This document shows, piece by piece, positions 14,300 to 18,013 of a stretch of DNA of 18,013 bases. Source of the DNA: JBGLNJ01 sp964353405 (GTDB lineage Bacteria > Chloroflexota > Anaerolineae > Fen-1058). Location: NCBI GenBank assembly GCA_964353405.1, contig CAYGWJ010000375.1:1-18013 (forward strand), written 5' to 3'. Position numbers and translations under genes: made by a program. The stretch's first letter is position 1; each line of letters starts with the position of its first letter. The notes under the pieces are model-generated. The model searched no databases and had not been told where the DNA came from. It worked only from the letters and a program-made list of their open reading frames with translations.

Positions 14300-15091
14300 A
14301 TGGCCGACCAGCGCGTCCTCATCGTGGATGACGAACAGCGGACTTTGATGTTCATGCGTGAAAGCCTGGTCGTGGCCGGGCTGAATGCTGAATTTGTCTG
14401 CGTGTCTTCAGCCGAAGATGCGCTTCAGGTCTTGGGCCAGCAGCCCTTTGACGTAGTGATTCTTGACGTCCGCCTGTTTGGGATGAACGGCCTGCAATTG
14501 CTGGAACACTTGCGAGAAATGTACTCTGACGCGCGCGTGATCCTCGTCAGCGCATACCAAGATGCCAACATCGAAGCCTCCGCCCGTGCGCTGGGCGCCT
14601 ACCGTTTTTTCCGCAAGCCGTTTGCTTTTGAAGAATTCACGGGAACCGTCGCAAACGCTTTACGCGAGGCATCCATGGATGTGAAGCGTTCTCAACGGGC
14701 GGCCGACCCGGAGGGCGTGGACAGCTGGCCGGCACAGTTCATTCGCCGCCAATTGACGGCTCTGATGCGCGATACGGGCGCTCAGGGCGTGCTGTTGACC
14801 AACAGCAGCGGCGCCGTTATCGCCGGCATCGGCTCGACCAACGGGTTCGATGAGCTCAAGCTCGTCCCGGTGGCAAACGGCGGGCCGGCCTTTAACTTTG
14901 CCTATCACCAGAGCAAAACGCATGACGTATATTCTGCCGAGGTTGGAAACGGTATGCGCCTGAGCCTGGTATTTGATCGAAACCAGCCGGGCAGCCGGAT
15001 CGGGTTGGTGCTACAATATACGCGCCGCACGGTGCAAGAGATCTCAACCGCGCTTTGCACGCTGGATCAGCCGGCCGCGTATACGGCATGA
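14300..15091 (+). CDS. Response regulator receiver fused to a roadblock/LC7-like domain
   Basis: A 263-residue protein. Residues 1-120 are a receiver domain with Asp10/Asp11, phospho-acceptor Asp56 (VVILDVRLFGMNG) and RKPF lysine loop. Residues about 145-250 look like a roadblock/LC7 (MglB-type) fold: LTALMRDTGAQGVLLTNSSG (about 154-173), then a strand-rich middle and a C-terminal helix. Such domains dimerise and regulate small GTPases; no GTPase gene is in the window. The LC7 assignment is from pattern only. ATG 14300 follows GGGAG. It heads a row of three receivers followed by a histidine kinase, all on the plus strand with short gaps. Confidence 0.82.
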   Translation: MADQRVLIVDDEQRTLMFMRESLVVAGLNAEFVCVSSAEDALQVLGQQPFDVVILDVRLFGMNGLQLLEHLREMYSDARVILVSAYQDANIEASARALGAYRFFRKPFAFEEFTGTVANALREASMDVKRSQRAADPEGVDSWPAQFIRRQLTALMRDTGAQGVLLTNSSGAVIAGIGSTNGFDELKLVPVANGGPAFNFAYHQSKTHDVYSAEVGNGMRLSLVFDRNQPGSRIGLVLQYTRRTVQEISTALCTLDQPAAYTA

Positions 15092-15108
15092 TCGTCAAGA
15101 CCATGACG

Positions 15109-15126
15109 AACAGCGAATTCGTTGTT
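15109..15126. repeat. 18-bp palindromic element, copy 2 (intergenic, inverted)
   Basis: AACAGCGAATTCGTTGTT is the exact reverse complement of the consensus. It occupies most of the 58-bp gap between the LC7-receiver gene and the next receiver gene, and is the only non-coding copy seen. Confidence 0.88.
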
Positions 15127-15149
15127 ATTGACGGTCTCGGAGCGAGCCT

Positions 15150-15530
15150 ATGGACTCAAAGATTATCCTGTGCATTGAAGACAATCTAGAAAACCGCCTG
15201 CTGGTCAGACGTGTGCTGGAGGTGGAAGGCTATCAAGTCATCGAAGCCGACAGCGGCAACACCGGCCTGCAAAAAGCCGAGACGATGGCGCCCGACCTGG
15301 TGCTGATGGACATCAACCTGCCGGAAATTGATGGCTACGAACTCACTCATCGCCTCAAGCAAATGCCGCACCTGGCTGGCGTGCCTGTTGTGGCAATGAC
15401 GGCCAACGTGATGAAAGGAGATCGAGAAAAGACGCTCGCGGCAGGCTGCGATGGCTATATTCAAAAACCCATTGACGTAGACCAACTGCCGCTCCAGGTA
15501 GCACGATTCCTACAGGCCAAAAAGGCATGA
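15150..15530 (+). CDS. Single-domain response regulator (CheY/DivK-like)
   Basis: A 126-residue protein that is only a receiver domain. It has the acidic pair in CIEDNLENR, phospho-acceptor Asp54 (LVLMDINLPEIDGYEL), a conserved Thr in AMTANVMKGDREK and the lysine loop IQKPID. With no output domain it probably acts by protein contact or as a phosphate relay from the kinase encoded two genes downstream. The start at 15150 is 23 bp after the inverted palindromic element; a weak GGAGCGAG ribosome binding site precedes it. Its last 4 bp overlap the start of the next receiver gene (ATGA). Confidence 0.92.
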   Translation: MDSKIILCIEDNLENRLLVRRVLEVEGYQVIEADSGNTGLQKAETMAPDLVLMDINLPEIDGYELTHRLKQMPHLAGVPVVAMTANVMKGDREKTLAAGCDGYIQKPIDVDQLPLQVARFLQAKKA

Positions 15531-15985
15531 ACTCACCATTGATTTCCCCCAACGACACTGAAACGCCGCCCGCCCGCGTCACCCCTCAGGATGCGCATGT
15601 GCTGGTGGTCGAGGACAACCTGAGGAACTTTGTCCTCATCGCGCGTCTGCTGGCCTATCTGGGCGTCAAAGACTGCCAGTGGAAAGCATCAGGCTGGCAG
15701 GTGATAGAGTTCGCCGACTCGATGCCCCGTGTAGACCTGGTGCTCCTGGATATTCACATCCCGGACGAAGATGGTTATGCGGTGCTGGCCCGGCTGCGCG
15801 GCGACCCGCGCTTCCGCAACACGCGCATTGTCGCCGTAACCGCCGACGCTTCGCAGGAATCCATCTTGCGTGCCAAAGCCGCCGGCTTTGATGGCTTTAT
15901 CGGCAAGCCGCTGAACCCAGACGAGTTCCCCCATCAGATTCGCAGCATCTTGCAAGGCCAGGCTATCTGGTCAAGTGGCAACTAG
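15527..15985 (+). CDS. Single-domain response regulator with N-terminal extension
   Basis: A 152-residue receiver. A Pro/Thr-rich, probably disordered extension of about 22 residues precedes HVLVVEDNLRNFVLIARLL. Phospho-acceptor Asp75 is in LVLLDIHIPDEDGYAVL, followed by AVTADASQESILRAKAAGFDGFIGKPLNP. Between the first helix and the Asp strand it carries a small insertion (DCQWKASGWQVIEFADSMP). Translation is coupled to the receiver upstream through the ATGA overlap. The sensor kinase gene begins about 21 bp downstream, so a kinase-to-receiver phosphorelay is likely. Confidence 0.9.
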   Translation: MNSPLISPNDTETPPARVTPQDAHVLVVEDNLRNFVLIARLLAYLGVKDCQWKASGWQVIEFADSMPRVDLVLLDIHIPDEDGYAVLARLRGDPRFRNTRIVAVTADASQESILRAKAAGFDGFIGKPLNPDEFPHQIRSILQGQAIWSSGN

Positions 15986-16006
15986 ACAGGCTGCAGGGCA
16001 AGCCAC

Positions 16007-18013
16007 ATGACGCCGTCGCGCACACGTTCTGCCCCCAGGGCACCCTTAAGGGGTGTCCCCACCACAGGGATGCGGGGCGGGCTGGGGCGCACACTTTTAA
16101 CAGCGTTCCTGCTGTTAGCAATCGTCCCACTCAGCCTGGTGGGCTATGTAGCTTTCAGCCAGGTGCGCTCAGACCGACAGCGCGGGACGGTGGACCGCTT
16201 ATCCACCGCCGCCGACTTGTGGGAGGCGCAGCTCCGGGACTGGGCGCGCAGCCGGACGGTGAGCCTGGAAAACATGGCCGCCCGGCCGTTGCCATCCGAT
16301 GAGGCCTCAGCCCTGCAACTTGCGCGCGAGCAATTAAAGACGGGGTTGGAAAGCGCCCCGGTGTTTAGCGAGGTATTTTTGGTTAACGGAACCGGCGACG
16401 AGAAATGGATCGCAGTGATGACGGGCGAGGTAGGTCCTCGGCCGGGCTGGGCTGTCTCTCCGCGCGAGGCGCAAGGCGGCACATCGCAGGGTTGGCTGGC
16501 TGTTGGCAGCTCGCCCAACAACGAATTCGCTGTCAACAACGAATTCGCTGTTCAATTCGCTGTTCAATTCACGGCGCCGGTGCAAGGCGCGGCGGGCCAG
16601 CCGTCTATGTTTCTCGTCGGGCTGGCGACTTTTAAGCCGGGCGACCTGTCTGCTTTTACCGCCACATCTGGCTTCGGACGCACCACCAACAACGAATTCG
16701 CTGTTCACATTGTCAATCGCCAGGGAGTAACACCCGTGCTGCGCGAAAGCTTACGCCTTAAGGGTGTCCTGGGGACAAACAACGAATTCGCTGTTGGGGT
16801 CGCCACTTACAAGAACGCAGCCGGCACGCAGGTCATCGGCCTGTACCGCTGGTTGGACGACTTGCAGGTGGGTTTAGTGGCCGAGCAGGATCAGGCTGAA
16901 GCCTTTGCCGCCAGTGACGAGTTGGCCACCGGTTTGATCGGCGCGGCCTTGGGAGTGGCCCTGCTCACGACGATCATCGCGGCTGTGGTGACACGCCAGA
17001 TCACGCGCCCTATCGTTCTGCTCACGGAAGCGGCGCTGGAAATGTCCGGCGGCGATTTGAGCGTGCGCGTGCAGTCCGTGCGCCGAGACGAGATCGGGAT
17101 CCTGAGCAACGTGTTCAACACGATGGCCTCCGAGCTGTCCGACCTGTACACCGGGCTGGAAAACAAGGTGGCTGAACGCACACGCGAGGTGCAGCAAGCC
17201 AAAGAGCTGATCCAATATCACGCGTGGCAATTGTCCATCTCCGCCGAAGTAGGCCGCATCACCACGTCCATCCTGGACCTGGGCACATTGCTCGAACGTT
17301 CAGCAGAGCTGATCCGCGACGCCTTCCAGCTCGAGCACGTCGGCGTGTATCTTTTGGACAGCACGGGCCAGATGGCCGTGTTGTTCAACAGCGTCGGGCG
17401 AGCCGTACCGATGGACGAACACCGCTTGCGGCTGGACCAAAACCATCCCGTCTGTTGGGCGATTATGGAACGAATGCCGCGCACTTTTTCCCGGGCCGGC
17501 CAGGACATGCATGAGGACATGCATGAGGACACGCGTGAGGACATGCATGAGGACATGCGTGCCGAGACGCGCTACGAACTGGTGCTGCCGCTGGCGCTGG
17601 GCAACCGGACGATTGGCGCGCTCGATTTGACCAGCCGCGACCCGAACGGTTTTGTGGAATCCGACTGGAGCGTGCTGCAAACTTTGGCCGGGCAACTTTC
17701 TGTCGCGATTGAAAATGCTCGAACCTACAGCCAGGAGCTCGAGGCCGCCGACGAGATGCGCGAGATTGACCGGCTGCGCGGCCAGTTCCTGATGCGAATG
17801 TCCCACCAGCTCGCCACCTACCTGAACACTATCCTGGGCTTTTCACAGTTGATGCTCAAGGGGCTAGACGGGCCGCTGAACGAAACGCAGGCCCAAGACC
17901 TGACTGCCATTCGGCACAGCGGCCAACAGCTTTCGCAACTGCTCAACGATATTTCGGAATTGGCGAACCTGCAAGTCGGCTCGGTCGAGCTGCAATGTGC
18001 TCCGGTAGACATG
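16007..18013 (+). CDS. Sensor histidine kinase with HAMP and GAF domains, 3' end beyond the window
   Basis: 669 codons, open at the window edge. Order: TM1 (about 28-50), putative extracytoplasmic sensor region (51-305), TM2 (307-328), HAMP (329-382, with RQITRPIVLLTEA and RRDEIGILSNVFN), coiled coil, GAF (about 405-580), then HisKA with His600. The H-box reads SHQLATYLN rather than SHELRTPLN: the acidic residue after His is Gln, and Arg and Pro are replaced. The ATPase domain lies outside the window. Start may be ATG 16007 or ATG 16070; neither has a strong ribosome binding site, and choosing 16070 would exclude the first CTTAAG element. The gene carries four full copies plus fragments of the 18-bp element (each NNEFAV), two CTTAAG elements and a 12-bp tandem repeat, all in frame. 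Confidence 0.9.
   Translation, partial: MTPSRTRSAPRAPLRGVPTTGMRGGLGRTLLTAFLLLAIVPLSLVGYVAFSQVRSDRQRGTVDRLSTAADLWEAQLRDWARSRTVSLENMAARPLPSDEASALQLAREQLKTGLESAPVFSEVFLVNGTGDEKWIAVMTGEVGPRPGWAVSPREAQGGTSQGWLAVGSSPNNEFAVNNEFAVQFAVQFTAPVQGAAGQPSMFLVGLATFKPGDLSAFTATSGFGRTTNNEFAVHIVNRQGVTPVLRESLRLKGVLGTNNEFAVGVATYKNAAGTQVIGLYRWLDDLQVGLVAEQDQAEAFAASDELATGLIGAALGVALLTTIIAAVVTRQITRPIVLLTEAALEMSGGDLSVRVQSVRRDEIGILSNVFNTMASELSDLYTGLENKVAERTREVQQAKELIQYHAWQLSISAEVGRITTSILDLGTLLERSAELIRDAFQLEHVGVYLLDSTGQMAVLFNSVGRAVPMDEHRLRLDQNHPVCWAIMERMPRTFSRAGQDMHEDMHEDTREDMHEDMRAETRYELVLPLALGNRTIGALDLTSRDPNGFVESDWSVLQTLAGQLSVAIENARTYSQELEAADEMREIDRLRGQFLMRMSHQLATYLNTILGFSQLMLKGLDGPLNETQAQDLTAIRHSGQQLSQLLNDISELANLQVGSVELQCAPVDM
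16040..16059. repeat. CTTAAG palindrome-like element, copy 1
   Basis: The stretch is nearly symmetric around TTAA (GGCACCCTTAAGGGGTGTCC with one extra G). It shares CCTTAAG(G)GGTGTCC with a second copy at 16756-16769. Read in the longer kinase frame it encodes APLRGVP. Confidence 0.5.
16517..16534. repeat. 18-bp palindromic element, copy 3 (kinase gene)
   Basis: Consensus except for the last base (C for T). In frame as NNEFAV, residues 171-176 of the kinase. Copy 4 follows with no gap. Confidence 0.9.
16535..16570. repeat. 18-bp palindromic element, copy 4, plus truncated tandem pieces
   Basis: A perfect copy (16535-16552, NNEFAV) is followed by a 12-bp-period partial copy CAATTCGCTGTT (16553-16564) and a further CAATTC (16565-16570), giving QFAV then QF. 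The pieces keep the right half of the element and remain in frame, suggesting slippage or serial insertion. Confidence 0.88.
16688..16705. repeat. 18-bp palindromic element, copy 5 (kinase gene)
   Basis: Perfect copy of AACAACGAATTCGCTGTT, in frame as NNEFAV at residues 228-233 of the putative sensor region. Confidence 0.9.
16756..16769. repeat. CTTAAG palindrome-like element, copy 2
   Basis: CCTTAAGGGTGTCC shares its core and right arm with the element at 16040-16059. In frame as part of RLKGVL, and it ends 8 bp before copy 6 of the 18-bp element. Confidence 0.5.
16778..16795. repeat. 18-bp palindromic element, copy 6 (kinase gene)
   Basis: Perfect copy of the consensus, in frame as NNEFAV at residues 258-263. 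It lies directly after the second CTTAAG element. Confidence 0.9.
17504..17563 (+). repeat. Five-unit 12-bp tandem repeat in the GAF domain
   Basis: Units based on GACATGCATGAG run five times (three nearly perfect; units 3 and 5 are diverged). In frame they encode DMHE, DMHE, DTRE, DMHE, DMRA (residues 500-519). They sit between MPRTFSRAGQ and ETRYELVLPLALG, in a loop position of the GAF domain. Confidence 0.92.

Noticed and set aside
16503..16730. Short frames on both strands around the NNEFAV elements (including NSEFVV-containing ones) as genes
   Set aside because: They are shadows of the kinase gene created because the palindrome is open in several frames on both strands.
13517..16795. 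EcoRI-linker or adapter contamination as the source of the GAATTC elements
   Set aside because: The copies show single-base variants, both orientations and frame-preserving placement inside otherwise intact genes, which artefacts would not give; raw reads could confirm this.
17504..17563. CRISPR array
   Set aside because: The 12-bp units are contiguous with no spacers and encode part of a protein.

Overview
The window is GC-rich bacterial chromosome and most resembles Chloroflexota (Anaerolineae-like). This is an inference from protein style, with no marker gene to confirm it. The pointers are lipoproteins with long Pro/Thr/Ala linkers, double zinc-ribbon proteins of unknown role, a receiver fused to a roadblock/LC7-like domain, NarL-type two-component pairs, and short palindromic repeats inserted into genes. 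Promoters with near-consensus -35/-10 boxes at 16-17 bp spacing can be read upstream of several genes.

Left part (1-3314, mostly minus strand): a sulfur-acquisition block. An Rrf2-family regulator (2118-2603) has its own consensus promoter, overlapped by a perfect 10-bp inverted repeat. It is followed by an SsuB/TauB-like ATPase and an SsuC/TauC-like permease, then by cysK (cut by the window edge). cysK has its own strong promoter and a leader of about 250 nt that looks structured. Further right, a double zinc-ribbon protein (2730-3314) ends at a clear rho-independent terminator and is divergent from the next operon.

Middle (3441-7280): a NarL-type sensor kinase and response regulator pair, a histidine phosphatase, a minus-strand tRNA with a CAT anticodon, and a VanX/DdpX-type D-Ala-D-Ala dipeptidase. 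The dipeptidase converges on, and overlaps by 4 bp, a minus-strand dipeptide-type ABC operon (binding lipoprotein, two permeases; 7277-10922) that lacks ATPase genes here. Together these resemble a rearranged ddpX-ddpABC salvage locus.

Right part (11055-18013): a P-loop kinase-like protein with a degenerate Walker A motif, and a pterin-carbinolamine dehydratase remnant that joins the N- and C-terminal ends of the family without the catalytic middle. Then come two membrane proteins (one with a C-terminal zinc ribbon, one with a Pro/Thr tail) and a signalling cluster of three receiver proteins followed by a large sensor histidine kinase that runs off the window.

The most unusual signal is a near-palindromic 18-bp element, AACAACGAATTCGCTGTT. 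There are six near-complete copies plus truncated tandem pieces, all between 13.5 and 16.8 kb. Four copies lie in frame within the putative extracytoplasmic sensor region of the terminal kinase, each encoding NNEFAV. One lies in another frame in a membrane protein, and one is inverted between genes. The same kinase gene also holds two copies of a second palindrome-like element (core CCTTAAGG), a five-unit 12-bp tandem repeat in its GAF domain, and an atypical H-box.
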